This document shows positions 13,401-25,009 of a DNA stretch of 64,000 nt, piece after piece. The stretch is from Thermothielavioides terrestris NRRL 8126. Its lineage: Eukaryota; Ascomycota; Sordariomycetes; Sordariales; Chaetomiaceae. Under the pieces are notes generated by a model, which was given only the letters and a program-made list of their open reading frames with translations, did not search any database and was not told the DNA's origin. The translations under genes and the position numbers were made by a program. Each line of letters starts with the position of its first letter. Position 1 is the stretch's first letter. Where the stretch lies: NCBI RefSeq assembly GCF_000226115.1, contig NC_016457.1, positions 3,162,001 to 3,226,000 on the forward strand, in the 5' to 3' direction.

Positions 13401-14715
13401 TATCAATATATAGACTAGTGACGAAGCTAATATGTCTCTCCTATAAACGACTCTACTACTATTAGAAATATATCTAGAGAACCTTGATTTCGTTAGAAAT
13501 AAGATCGATTCTATATAAATAAAGAGCCTTAATCTTCTATTTAAATTACTTAATAATCTTCTACTTCTAGATATATAAACGCTAGAGCTAATTAGCTAGA
13601 TCATCGATATTATTAGGTATAGGTATAAGAGCTTTCTTTAGCTCCTCCTCTTCCTACTTCTACGACTTAGGAGTCGTCTTAACAATAGGCGTAGCTAGAG
13701 GCGAATAGTACTTCTATAGATCGATCTTACGCTTATAGGTCTTAAGAAAGAAGTCTCCTATATTAAGACCCTTCTAAAGAGTATTCTAAATGAACTTAAG
13801 AAAGTCTACCTACTTCGTAGTATAGATAGAGTCTTTGTCGTCCTTCTTTAGAGTACGCCAATAGTCCTTAAGAGCTACCTAGATCTACTAATTAAACGTA
13901 TACTATACTATTAGAACGATTATATACTATAGCTCCTTATAAACTTTGGTAAAGGCGACAATATATATATAGTCGATTAACTCGAAGTAGTTATAAAAAA
14001 CTTTGTTGACTAGCTAGTATCTCCCTTTGATTAAATTATAAAAGTAACCTCTATTATTATACTACTTAGGATCGTCGCCCTTCTAACGCTTTAGGAACTT
14101 AGCTTTAAAAGTAGCCTAGGTCTTTTAGTCCTTTTTTTCCTAATAACGGATAATAGGCTAGATTATAGTATTGTACTAAAGCTCGAATAGGTATATATAA
14201 GTCTTGTTATTAGTGACCTAATAAGCTTTGTATATCTCTTTGAAGGTCTTGATCTATTGTATAGCATTTTAACTAGAGAAGTAGCCCTAAAGGCTAGCCT
14301 TCGCTAAGGTTGGAAAGGTCGTACTAAGCGCAATAGTAAGAATATACTTAGTCATCTTCTTTAGAGCTTCGGCTTTAAAGAGACTAGAAGGTATTACCGT
14401 AGGTGCCTCTATATAGATAGACGGAGTAGAGGTATCTAGCAAAGATAGAAGAGGTGTCTACGCTACTTTAGCTAGGTCTTCTTTACTTAGTATACTTTAG
14501 AAAGGCTATAAGACAGATATATCCTTAGACTTTCTCTTAGAGGTTAGTATTAAGATTAATAGTATTGTAGAGGTTGATAAGATTCTTAGAGCTTCTATAG
14601 ACAATATATATATATATCGCTAGAGTCTAGTCATTAGACATTTAGCTATCGTCTTCGAGAAAGGCAACGACTATATCAATAGACTATAAAAAAACTAATA
14701 TATATATTTCTATAG
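7499..14715 (-). pseudogene. E-family gag-pol polyprotein, copy E1
   Basis: Minus-strand gag-pol of a Ty3/gypsy element, collinear with E2 and E3. The RT active-site box YLDD is encoded at 10477-10488. RNase H lies near 9700-10000 and integrase near 8200-9400. The pol tail (about 7650-8150) resembles E3 rather than E2. The frame ends at TAA 7499-7501. Distance arithmetic between YLDD and the stop is not a multiple of three, so at least one indel exists besides the RIP stops. The start is approximate. Confidence 0.85.
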
Positions 14716-15481
14716 GAATATTAACTCCTTCGACGTCTATCTAGAGGAAGAAAACCTTTTAAGTAGCTAGGTTCTTTTAGAATATATAGTCTAAAGGCCT
14801 TAAAGGATAACTATAGATTCCTTATAGATTACCTAAATACCTTTGGCAACTAATATATTAAACCCAACTAGTGTAATAGCGATAAGAGTATAGCTCTTAA
14901 AAAGAAAAGTAAATGTCTACGCTAAGACCTTATATCTAATATAAAACAGTGCTAGATATACTGTTAGAAGGAGCTAAGTATTATAAAGGTGTAGTCCTAA
15001 GCTTAGAAGCTTATAAATAGCTACTATACTTAACCGCTTTTATAACTAGTTTAACTAGACTAGAGAAGAAAATGATAATCGATAAAAATTCTACCTTTAT
15101 CTCTACTTAGGAAGATAGAACTATCGTCTTTCGATTAGGTTAGTGTTTTACAACCGTTATATCGATAATAACAAAGCCTTAATAGGTCTTTGAAGTATTA
15201 AGGATAATGGAATATCTTTTCAATGCTCTACACTATCTAGGTAAAGGAAGGTCTCCTAGGACAAGGTCTCAATAGACCCCTAGAACGTATATGCCTTAAT
15301 AGGTTTCTATACTTCCTAGAGATACTAGTATCAGTATACTAGAGCCTTAATAGGTTGGCTATATCGTCGTTGTATAGCTATCAATATAGTATTGTATAGT
15401 TCTATAATCTTAAAAGACTTTATAGTCTATACTATCCCATTTAAATATAGAGCTAAGCTCCTCCTCGATTAAGCCCCTATT
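14716..15481 (-). other. E1 5' leader between LTR and gag
   Basis: About 770 bp with no supported gene, collinear with the leaders of E2 (25508-26279) and E3 (39474-40239). The sequence just inside the LTR (minus strand, starting AATAGGGGCTTAATC) is where a primer-binding site should be. I cannot match it to a tRNA with confidence. Confidence 0.7.
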
Positions 15482-15981
15482 TAAAGTAGTGTAAAACCTC
15501 TATACCAACCTACCCTACTACACCTAGGACTAGGCACGTAAGATAGTCCCTAGAGGAATATAGTGCCCCTCTAGATAAATAAAGATAGTATATATCAAAT
15601 AGTAGAAAGAATATCTCCTAAGAGGAAGATATATAGCTTAGGTACGTCTAATGGAATATAGTAGAAAAGATAGAAGACAACGAGAATACGGTTAGAGCTT
15701 AATAGCTCGAATACCTATCGTCTAGACAGAGGTAGGACAATAAAAGGAGAAGCTTAATAGCCTTCCTAGAAGAAGGAGAACCACCAATCGTAGTGTCAAC
15801 GAATATATATTGACAACTGCTTAATGTCTTGCTTAATGATAAAGAAGATAGGCTTAGCCCACTTAAATATATATAACTAGAGGGTTAGACCTCCCTTGGC
15901 AATGGATACAACGCTCTGAGACAAATAGAAAAATAGAAAAACTAGGTCCCCTATGTCTAAGTAGTCTATCACGATAATCCA
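15482..15981 (-). repeat. E1 5' LTR
   Basis: 500-bp direct repeat of 5493-5993. On the plus strand it starts TAAAGTAGTG and ends CGATAATCCA. The next bases, CTAG, equal the four bases before the other LTR. Confidence 0.92.
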
Positions 15982-15983
15982 CT

Positions 15984-18900
15984 AGGTCTATAGACCACAT
16001 TTTCAACAGTAAAAAGTGGTTTGATAGTGACTATAGGCTAAACAATGGCACTCTAGGCTCTATCTATATAGGTAGAGGACCACTGAAGCCTCTAGGTAGT
16101 AGCATCGTAGTATTCAAGGTCTTAGTTCAAAAGAACCTACTAAAGTATATAGAGTTGAGGCTCCAAAAGGCTCTATATATCCCCTAGTTGAATATCAATC
16201 TAATGAGTGGTGTTTAGCACTATAAAGCTAGTGGCTATTTAGAACGTAGTACATTGTGTGGGCTTTCAAATTAGCCTATTGCCCTATTGGATTTTGAGGC
16301 TTCAAGGTTTTTTCTAAAGATTAAGAGCCAACAAACGCCTAGACTACACCTAACTAGCTATATTTAAATAGCTAGAAGGTATTGCCTAGCCGAGCTCTAG
16401 AGGAAGCAAGCTGGCCAAAAGCTAGTAGTTGAACTACCTTCTAAACCCTCTAGTTGGAAGGATAGTTATATTAGAGTTGAAGAGCTAGAAAGCTCTAATT
16501 CTAGTAATATAGAGCTAGATAGCTCTGAAGGCTCTATAGAGGGCAAGCCTACTAGGCTTGTAGAGCCTAAACCAAGTCCTAATGAGGGCTATAGCCGGGG
16601 TAAGCCTAGTAGAAAAGGTCCCGTTGACCTAGACGATCCCGGTAGTAAGTTAGAAGGGTGTTAGGACCTCTCCTAGGGTTGAACCACCGAAAGTAGTAGC
16701 CTTATAGAGCCTACTATAGATATTACTAGCGATAGTAGTAGCTATAGGAAGCTACTAAAAGTAGCTCTATTGTAGTACGTTAGACTAGGCTATCTTAGCC
16801 TACGCCTTCTCAAGAAAACTGCTAAAATCACAAGCGGTATACCTAATATAGACTCTATAAAGGAGGTTGATTTTCAATGCTCTGCTTGCAATAAGGCCAA
16901 GGCTATTAGGAGAGTGGCTTTTGAGCCTATTCCTGACCCACCGTACGTTCTAGATTCTATAGAGGGGGATACACTGTAGATAAAGCCAATTCCTTACAAT
17001 AAACTCCTAGTAATCCTTCTACTAGTAGATTGAAAATCAAGATATAGGTGGGCTTTACTTCTACCGAAAAAGGAGGGTCCTACTGTTCTAGATGCTATTA
17101 AGGGCTTTTTTAGAGGCCTTAAGAACAAATATAGAAGATACCCTTCTAAATTGCACTTCGATGGTGGTAACGAAGTAAATAGCCTATTATAAAGTTGGCT
17201 AGCTAAGAAAGGCATTGATTATTCAACTTCTAACTCGTATACTCACGAGCAGAACAGTTTAGCCAAGCGGTCTATACGCGTTCTACTTGATAGAGTATAG
17301 GCTACTATGGTTCGACTCCAGTTGCCGCAGTACCTTTAGTGCTTTATACTACCTAGTATAGTAGAATTAATCAATTCTACAGCGGTAACAAATAGGGACC
17401 TAACGCCCTACCAAGCTCTGTTCGACGAACTAGAGCCTAGTGTTACTCATTAGCCTGATTTAGGCCGGTATAGAGCTATAGGTTCTAATATAGAACTGCT
17501 TATACCGTATGAGAAAAGGTCTAAGTCCCTGAAACTACTGCCTTGTATAGAGGCTGGTAGACTCCTAGTAGTTCTAGGTTCTAAGACCTACCTAGTTTAG
17601 GTCTCTGCTAGAAGGGTAGTAGTAAAATCATCTTTCGTTAAGATACTAGATGAACTAGATACTATATCTAGGATTACTACCTTGGAGACCCCCTTAAGTG
17701 GTGGTTATAAAGAGGAAAATATAGTTCGAGAGGGGGTAGATGATATAGTAGATATAGATGAAGATCTAACTTCTATAGATACTATACAAAGTAGGCCTAG
17801 CTAGCCTGCCCTACCTCCTTCTCCCACTGTTACTACACCTAGTATAAATGAACCTAATATACTAGATAGTAATAGTAGGCTTAGTAGCGAGCCTAAAAGA
17901 CCTTCTACTATATCTATAGATGAGAAGGCCGAACCTACATTTTCCCCTCCAAATAACCCACTATCTATAGATATTGATGAGCCTACCAATGTCTAAGATA
18001 GAATGCAGCTAGACTATACTGTTGCAAACTTTCTTATAAATAGTGCTAAAGCCTACTGCTTTAAGGCTCTAAGGCTAGGTATTACAACTACTAAAGAGCT
18101 CTAAACTTGGAAGCAGATCCTAAAGAATCAAAATAAGGATCAGTAGCTAAAGGCTATTTATAGTAAGTTTGAACAGTTAGTTAGCCAAGGAACTTTTAAG
18201 TTCCTTCCCTATAAAAGTCTTCCCCTAGGCCGTAGGCCTTTAAGTAGTAGGTTAGTTCTATAGGCTAAAAAGGATAAGAATAACCGAATAGTTAAATTCA
18301 AAGCCCGGCTAGTAATTAGAGAGTTCCAACAAATAGAAGGCCTCGATTATAATAAAACCTTCGCCTCTACTACTATACCGTCTTTGTAGCGAATTCTACT
18401 TGCTATTGCTATAGTAGAAGATTGGAAAATTGAACAAATCGACTTTATAGAGGCATTTATCAATGGAGAATTAGATAAGGAAAACTATATACAACTTCCA
18501 GAGGGCTTTAAAGACTTCGCTTCATCCTATAGTAGGGCTATTAAACGCCTACTAAAGAAGCAAGGCTATAATTCTAAAGAAGAGCAGGTTATCCTTCTAT
18601 CTAAGGCTCTATACGGCCTAAAACAGAGCCCTAGACTGTAGTAAACTAAGCTTAAGAGTCTCTTAGGCAAAGAGGGCTTCGAACCACTAGTCTTAGACTC
18701 TGCTATCTTCTATAATCTTGAAACTAGGATATTTGTAGTTACCTATATTGATGACTGCTTGTTAATAGGCCCTAATCTTCAAGAAATACAGGCCCTAAAA
18801 CGCTGTCTAAACAAGGTATACCCTATAGAAGATAGAGGCCTAGCATCCTTCTTCCTTAGAGTTTAAATACAACGGGATAGGGCTAAAAGGCTACTATATA

Positions 18901-19796
18901 TCTACTAAAGCCAATATATCGAAGAAGCTGTACACTACTTCGGGTTAGAAAATAGTAGGCCTATTTAAATACCTTTATAACCTAGAGTGTTAGGCTTTAA
19001 GGCTAAAGAAGGTAGCCCTATAGAAAAAGCTGAGTATAGGCTCTACTAACAACTAGTGGGCACTGTAATATACTTAATGACCTAAACAAGGGTAGATATA
19101 GCGTTTATAGTCCAGTAGCTCTTTCGAGCTACGGTAAAACCCACTATAGTCTATCTAATCTCGGCTAAAAATCTACTACGTTTTCTAAACACCTATAAAG
19201 ACTTAGCTATTTACTATAGTCTAAAAGAACTAGTAGATACTACTACTAAAAAGCCTACTAAAGGCCTATTAGTTAGTAGACCCTCTACTAAAACAGAGGG
19301 GGCTGAGCTTAGTCTTCAACCTCTAGGCTTTTTAGATAGTGACTTCGTAGGCGATAATACTTCTTCTAAATCTACCTACGGCTATCTCTTTAAGCTAGTA
19401 GGTGGGCCTGTGAGTTAGAAGTCGAAGAGGGCTACCACTATAGCTCTCTCGACGGTAGAAGCCGAAATAGACGCTTTTGCAGAGGCTATTTAGGAGGCTC
19501 AATGGCTTATAGGCTTTTTTAAGAAAATAGAGCGGCTAATTCCAAGCCCTATTCGTCTATTTGGCGATAATATAGGCTCTATAACTATCGCCCACGACCC
19601 TATACTGCACTAATGTATAAAGTATACATTGCTTAAATTCCACTACGTTTGGGAGCAAGTTAAAAAGGGGGTAGTTGCTATAAGCTATATTGATACTAAC
19701 TATATGCTAGCCGATAGCCTAACTAAAGCCTTAAATGGCTTTAAATTTAGGGTATTTCTAGACCTACTAGGTCTAAAACCGAAGCCTAGGGTGTAG
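15984..19796 (+). pseudogene. Copia-1 polyprotein (protease remnant, integrase, RT, RNase H)
   Basis: One frame reads about 1270 codons, broken only by TAG/TAA. It starts inside the protease (SIDHIF, the stretch after the lost DSG). A GAG-pre-integrase motif at about 16775 reads YVRLGYLS, i.e. WHxRLGHLS after RIP of Trp and His. The zinc pair CSAC is at 16879-16890. The integrase core shows KLHFDGGNE near 17150 and HEQNSLAKRS near 17240. RT shows an IDFIEAFINGELD stretch near 18440, ALYGLKQSPR near 18605 and the active site YIDD at 18744-18755. RNase H follows with FLDSDFVGD, STYGY, ALSTVEAE and the end motif ADSLTKAL. It stops at TAG 19794-19796 before KPRV ends. This is a clear Ty1/copia pol. 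Confidence 0.95.
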
Positions 19797-20183
19797 TAGT
19801 AGTCGATTTTAAAATTAGATTTTTCCTACTGCTATACCCCTTAGGTGCAATAGTGGTTTAGTTGAAATTAGGAGGGCTATCCGCTATTGTACCCTACCCC
19901 TTTCCTTTGTTGAAGTGGGTGTAGTAGTGGCTTTTGAGATTGGGAACACTGGGTGCCACTGCTATACCCTTCTATTTCCTTTGTCTTAAGGGGGTAACTG
20001 TATTTACGCTTAGAAATTCGGTCAGTGGCTTCAACAGCTACTAAAAGTTGATTTAACAGTATTTAACTACTGTACTACTTTGCTATATAGTTGGATAAGT
20101 AAGGTTTAAACCTTCTATCCTTCTATTTTCAATTCTCTAGATAGTAAGGTTTAAACCTTCTATCTACTACTATACCAATTTCC
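19797..20183 (+). other. Copia-1 3' untranslated region with palindromic repeats
   Basis: Non-coding. Two identical 14-bp perfect palindromes AAGGTTTAAACCTT occur at 20101-20114 and 20146-20159, each followed by CTATC. Similar phrases with GCTATACCC recur at about 19835 and 19965. Role unknown; could be RNA hairpins in the element's 3' end. Confidence 0.7.
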
Positions 20184-20440
20184 AAAGAGGGGGTGTTAAA
20201 CCTACTATAGCAATAGGCTATATAAATAGAGTTGGAGAACTGCTATAGTGGTGGTTGTAATAAGGTGGTTACCCCGAGCCACCTACCCTGCACCTCAGGC
20301 GCAGTGGTAGTTGTCTCCCAAGGGACCTACCCTGCACTGTCTCCTAACCGACCTACCCTGCACCTCTCCTACGCGATCTACCCTGCATCTCCTACCTACC
20401 CTGCACCCCCTATATTTGAACGGCTACATCTAAACTAAAC
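20184..20440 (+). repeat. Copia-1 polypurine tract and 3' LTR start
   Basis: The purine run AAAGAGGGGG at 20184-20193 is followed at once by TGTTAAACC, the expected position of a 3' LTR start (20194). The LTR is low in RIP and contains tandem repeats. The 5' copy is absent, so the LTR end cannot be fixed. Confidence 0.7.
20281..20408 (+). repeat. Short tandem motif, five copies of CTACCCTGCA
   Basis: The phrase ACCTACCCTGCACCTC and close variants recur five times (near 20281, 20324, 20351, 20377 and 20394) with irregular spacers. CpA and TpG are intact, so the block escaped RIP. It lies within the presumed Copia-1 3' LTR, between a simple TA-rich stretch and the element end. Confidence 0.75.
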
Positions 20441-20513
20441 CTGTACCAAAATGGGACTAGCTTATATATATCGATAGCTTAGTCAAAGGACTATATATCT
20501 ATATATATACTAT

Positions 20514-20549
20514 TTAGGGTTAGGGTTAGTAAGGCCTTTAAATTTAGGG
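20514..20549 (+). repeat. Interstitial telomere-like TTAGGG motif
   Basis: TTAGGGTTAGGGTTAG (2.7 units of the fungal telomere repeat) lies at 20514-20529, and another TTAGGG at 20544-20549. It sits between the two copia elements. Confidence 0.7.
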
Positions 20550-20559
20550 TTAAAGTAGG

Positions 20560-20988
20560 TGGGGCAGTAGAGGCAGTGGGCCCAGTGATTGGTTGGAGCC
20601 AGTTCGCGAGCTCGCGAGCTGATTTTTAGGAAAACCCGGCCAAATGAGTTTTGCGGGTGTGGGAAATCCGCCCTATAGCCCGCTAGCTCGTACAAAACAC
20701 TGCACCTAGGCCGGTGGGTATATAAGCGAGAGAGGAGATGCCCGCTTAGTAGTGGAATATAAAGCTGTTCAACGCAACGCAAGCCTATATTAGTCCTTTA
20801 TCTAGCCCGTGCCGCACTGCCACTATAGAAGGCTATAGGCCTATTAGGCCCTATAAGCCCTTCTACGTTCTCCCACCTAGTTCTAAGCTATAGTGCCGCG
20901 AAAGCTTCTGAAATAACCTAATCTCAACAACAACGACCAATAAAATCCCTTAGCAATACCCTTAAAAACGACTACTAGAATAGCTACT
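20560..20988 (+). promoter_or_regulatory. Copia-2 5' LTR/leader with TATA box
   Basis: A GC-richer, lightly RIPed stretch directly before the Copia-2 gag start. It contains GGTATATAAGCG (TATA-like, about 20718-20728) and a 14-bp palindrome TCGCGAGCTCGCGA at 20604-20617. By position it should include the 5' LTR, transcription start and primer-binding site of Copia-2. Without the 3' LTR in the window the limits are not defined. The short open frame on the minus strand here has no recognisable product. Confidence 0.55.
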
Positions 20989-22920
20989 ATGTCTTCAAAG
21001 GCCAATATAAAGGTTGACATCATCCTAGCAAGCTCCGATAACTAGGTGCTCTCGTATCGCTAGTTCGTTAACAAGATTACGTATTACGAACTTATAGACT
21101 ACTTTGAGGATAAAGAGGAGCGCCTTCGCCTTACCTTAGAGAGCGTTGACGCCTACGATATAGCCTAGGGGCGTATTAATTAGAAGCTTCGAGCCTACAT
21201 TATAGAACTGAAAGATACTAAGGATACTAAGGCCCGCTATACAGCTTGTATCGTGGCCTATAGTATACTTTACAACGATCTTTGTAACGAACCTTACGAC
21301 GAAGCCTACGATTGTACTCCTAGTATAGAAGTTAGTGATTAGGGCGATCAACTGCTCTATAACGAAGACCGCTAAAACTGACGATCGGTTACTATACCTA
21401 GCTACTACAATTGTAATAACGACGGCTACTCTAATGATAGACGATACTATAGACCTCTGCCTACTATTGAGTTATTTAATATAGCTAACTAGGAGGTATA
21501 TAGGGTCTTTGAGAAGGAGCTTAGGAGCAATATTACTATATTCATCGTAATGATCTATAAAAAGTGCAACAACTATAATTAGAAGTATAAGCTTTAGTGC
21601 TATTGGCTTAATTAGATAGAGTACTTTATAACTACTACTATATTAGCGAACTACTATACTATATACTTTTTAAAGAGCTATTCCTTTCGAATATAGTATT
21701 ATAACCTTAAGAAGATTATAAAACCTACTATAGAGATTGAACTCGAGCTCTAAACGTGCCTCCGAACCTATCTCGATACGCTTAAGCACCCTAGGAATAT
21801 ATATATAAGAGCCACTAAGTTCGAAAGGTGGATCGTCAAGTAGGAGAACCTAATAAATGAATCAACTACCTAAGGGCTTACTAAAGCTAAGAATCTAGGT
21901 ATTTAGTTCACTAAACTAAAATAGGCCTTTATAAACTCTATCCCGATATTTGTCTTATACTACTAGATAAACTAGATAGATCAAATTAAGAAGCTTAGGT
22001 TTAAAGATATTGCTATAGCGGTCTATATAGGCGCTAAACCGTTCTTTGAGAAAGCTCCTAGCTACATTAGCAAAGGCTCTTTCGCCGTATATAGAGCTTA
22101 TAAAAAAGAGAACAACACTATTAACCACTAAGAACAATAGGGTAACTACGTCTATTAGAGCTTTTGTAAGGAAAGAGCTAAAGGCGGAAGATTATAAGCT
22201 AAATGGAAGCTCAGTGTAGCTTTTACGCCTACTATTCCTATAGTATAGTCCTCGGATATACCTAGGTACTATACTTATAACCACTTCTATATTACTAAGC
22301 TTTGTTACTACCTATATCCAAAGAATATACTAGATAGCTAGGAAGCTAGACCCTATATCTAAATATATATAAAGGCGAATCTAAGGAGCGATTCATCTCT
22401 ATAAGCCAAAGCGAACAAGCTCTATATAAAGAGATCTAGGACTATAATTAACTACGACTCTAAGAGCAATAGAGGCGATAAATTACATTGACTAGCCGTA
22501 GTTCAAGCGGTGTAGCCTTCGAAGGCACTATAGCTATTAAACTAGGAGGTATTACACTAATAGGTGCAAAATATAAGCATTGAACACTAGGATCAAGATT
22601 ATACTAATAAGTATAATGCTAGCTAAGGCACTAAACACTATACTAATAGGCGTAATACTAATTAGGCTGCCTAGGAGCTAAGCGTTGCTCCTAAATACTA
22701 AAGTATAGAGTACAATGCCAACTAGGCCGCCTAGGAGCTAAGTATAGCTCTAAATAGATCGAACAACAACACTATACCTCTAAGTAGATTAAACAACATC
22801 GCTCTATTTAGCTATTGAATAGCTCGTAAGTATATATAGCAAGCTATAGGCAAATACTTAGCAAGCTTTATAGCGATCTAAACAATATACTAAGTAGGAG
22901 AATCGTATCCTCTAATCAAC
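20989..22920 (+). pseudogene. Copia-2 gag
   Basis: Starts at a surviving ATG (20989-20991), reading MSSKANIKVDIILASSDN then a RIP stop in place of Trp, as expected of a copia gag N-terminus. It continues some 640 codons broken by TAG/TAA. Near 22255-22330 a Tyr/Cys/His cluster (YYTYNHFYITKLCYYLYP) looks like a CCHC-type zinc knuckle whose Cys and His have become Tyr. The frame runs into the solo LTR and continues beyond it in the same frame, so gag and protease formed one polyprotein. Short frames on the minus strand here are shadows. Confidence 0.85.
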
Positions 22921-22925
22921 TTAGT

Positions 22926-23173
22926 TGTCACACGCAACTGTGGCAAGAGCACCTATAACCGCACCGCGGTCAGGGGTGACGAGCGTTCCCTTAAAAGAGG
23001 AACCTCGCCCACAACCCCTTCGTAGAACAGCAGACTGCATCAATATACTTTTGTAATATATACTAATGTTCAGGAGTGCCGCCTCATCAGCTGACGAGGC
23101 TAAGAGACATTGATCTTTCTTATCCTTATACGTTTACCGCTAGATGGTCACTGAGGACCATCTGCGTATAACA
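22926..23173 (+). repeat. Solo LTR of the Gypsy-5 family (LTR-B), 248 bp
   Basis: Starts TGTCACACGC, ends GCGTATAACA, and has a perfect 5-bp target duplication TTAGT at 22921-22925 and 23174-23178. It is the same length and sequence type as 53333-53580, the 5' LTR of Gypsy-5. No internal sequence remains. RIP is light: many CpA and TpG persist. It sits exactly at the Copia-2 protease active site; with it removed the host frame reads NLVILDSGST. Confidence 0.95.
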
Positions 23174-25009
23174 TTAGTGATTCTAGATTCGGGGTCAACT
23201 ATTTATATTGCTAACTACTTTAGCAAATTTAAACGCCCTCTAAGGCTAGTAGCGCCTAATAAGTACGTCTAAGTAAGCAAGCACCTTATTTAGATTGAGG
23301 GTTATAGCGAGATAGATATTAAACTATAGAACGACGAGGGTATTATAGTTATTACACTATATAACGTTGTATACTATCTAACCTTCGTTTATAATATCGT
23401 GTCATTAGAACAACTTAACTAGCAAGGGATCTAGTAGGACAATAGCCTATAGAGTATACTGAACTACTCTCTTAGGTAGTATAATTACTCTCTCTTTGGA
23501 TATACTATTAAGCTTTACTAATAACACGTCTTTAAGTATATACTGGAGGACTATATACCTATAGCCTTTGTAATTAGAATATAGAAGCTTAAGCGCCTTG
23601 TAAAGCGTATAGAGAGTATAGCAGATGCTATAATAGAGCACCTATGCCTTAGCTATATAGGCCCTAGAGCGCTAGAACACTTTGTCAACTATTTAAGAGG
23701 AGGCTAAATTAAGGGCATCCCAACTATTAAGTGTATAGCTATAGCCTTAGCAAGTTAAAACGCTGCCCTAACTAAATACTAAGGCTGTTTAACTTCGGCC
23801 TAGGCGAAAGGATCGCTCTAGATCTTTATTCTTATAAAGAAAGCTAGCAACGCTTTAAATACCTGCTTCTAGCAATAGACTATTACTTAGATCTTATAAA
23901 GGATTACTACCTATATAACTACGAGGTGGCTAGCATCTTAGTAGCTATTAAACACCTTATATAGTTCCTTTAAACGTAGTACAAACTGTAGATTAAAGTT
24001 CTAGAGTATAACAACGAGTTTACTTAAAAAAGTATTATCACCAACTAGGCGTATAAGCAAAGTATTAAGATAGAGCCCTCTATACCTAATACCCCTGCCT
24101 AGAATAGCGGCGCTAAGCGCTTAGGGGGTATAATTAAGGAGAAGGCTAGAGCAATAGCTAACAGTATACAGTTGCTATAGCAACTATAGCTAGAGATCAC
24201 TAGAGTAGCAATATATCTATACAATAGAACACCTTGTCTAACTACCGAATAGAGAACACTATCAAAGCGTTTTCATAGCTCTCTAGCTATTAGAGATAGC
24301 CTCAATATATTAGAGTATAAGCTATACTAAGGCCACCTAAAGGTCTATAGTTGTAAGGCGTTTACAATAATAGATATCGCGAAGAAGAAGTAGAAGCGCC
24401 TAAAGCGCCTTCGACTAAGAGTATAGATCAGGTATCTTGTTAGATACAATTCCTTGAACATCTATTGTATCTAGAACCTATTTACCAACTAGGTAGTTTA
24501 TATTTATAATATTATCTTTAACGAAAAACAAGTGTTCTCTAGTAATAAGGAGGAAATCGCTTAGAGCCTCGCCTAGGTGGACCTCGAAGAGCTAAAGCAC
24601 TAGCTTCAAGCTAGATATATAAATAATACTAATTATAATAGCAATAATGAACTCTTGCCTATGGTAGAAGAAGAAGAAGAAAAGGAGCTTGCTATAACGA
24701 TAGGTACACTATTAGAGACCAAATAAGCAAAAGTGATCACTACTACTAAGGAAGCCCTAGATACTATCATAGTAAAGGGCAATACCTCTAGAACCTTCCC
24801 TAAGTTCCTATACCCAATACTACCACTAATACTATCGGCTATACTTATAGTAGGAGCCTTCGTTAGCTTATTATTATTACTACTTTCCTCTAAATAGAGA
24901 GAGAGTACCCCTAGTACGCCTAGAACTAAAGCTAAATACTAGTTTAAACTATAGTAGGCAGCCTTCTATATAGGAATACTAGGCCCAAAGGCGGAAGCTA
25001 GGCGCCTAA
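23174..25009 (+). pseudogene. Copia-2 protease and integrase
   Basis: Begins with the aspartic protease motif LDSGST then YIANYFSKFKRPLRL. LTLYNVV and NIVSLEQLN-like stretches follow, as in fungal copia proteases. A GAG-pre-integrase LSYIGPRALEH (LGHIGPRALEH before RIP) lies near 23650. The integrase core (LLAIDYY, NNEFT near 24010, GGIIKEKARA near 24130, YLYNRTP near 24215) follows. A single frame change falls near 23770-23790; the other breaks are TAG/TAA. The block ends at the E2 target site inside the spacer before RT. Confidence 0.9.

Larger units (their letters stand above)
5493..15981 (-). mobile_element. Ty3/gypsy E-family copy E1, LTR to LTR, 10.5 kb (ORF3 deleted)
   Basis: Two direct LTRs of about 500 bp bound this minus-strand element. 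It has leader, gag-pol and the antisense ORF but lacks the roughly 2.65 kb with ORF3 and its intergenic region present in E2 and E3. The 3' LTR follows the antisense gene after only about 60 bp. The missing block is flanked in E2 and E3 by a short GGAAGT repeat, suggesting a microhomology deletion. CTAG lies on both sides (5489-5492 and 15982-15985), like the CTAA and CTAT duplications of E2 and E3. However, the left flank is E0 and the right flank is Copia-1. Confidence 0.9.
15982..20440 (+). mobile_element. Ty1/copia element Copia-1, 5'-truncated
   Basis: A copia element with protease remnant, integrase, RT and RNase H in copia order, then a 3' untranslated region, a polypurine tract and the start of a 3' LTR. 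The gag gene, the catalytic DSG of the protease and the 5' LTR are missing because the element begins at the E1 boundary. RIP is lighter than in the gypsy copies: many CAG, CAA and TGG codons remain. The outer end of the 3' LTR is not determined; 20440 is a guess. Confidence 0.88.

Noticed and set aside
17801..17989. Minus-strand open frame rich in Gly/Ser/Leu
   Set aside because: Shadow of the Copia-1 polyprotein linker between integrase and RT, which reads continuously on the plus strand.
20281..20408. CRISPR-like spaced repeats
   Set aside because: Units are short and imperfect, spacing is irregular, and the genome is fungal.
20510..20782. Minus-strand 90-codon open frame
   Set aside because: Lies in the GC-richer leader of Copia-2 where RIP stops are few. 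No motif, and it overlaps the TATA region and telomere-like repeat.
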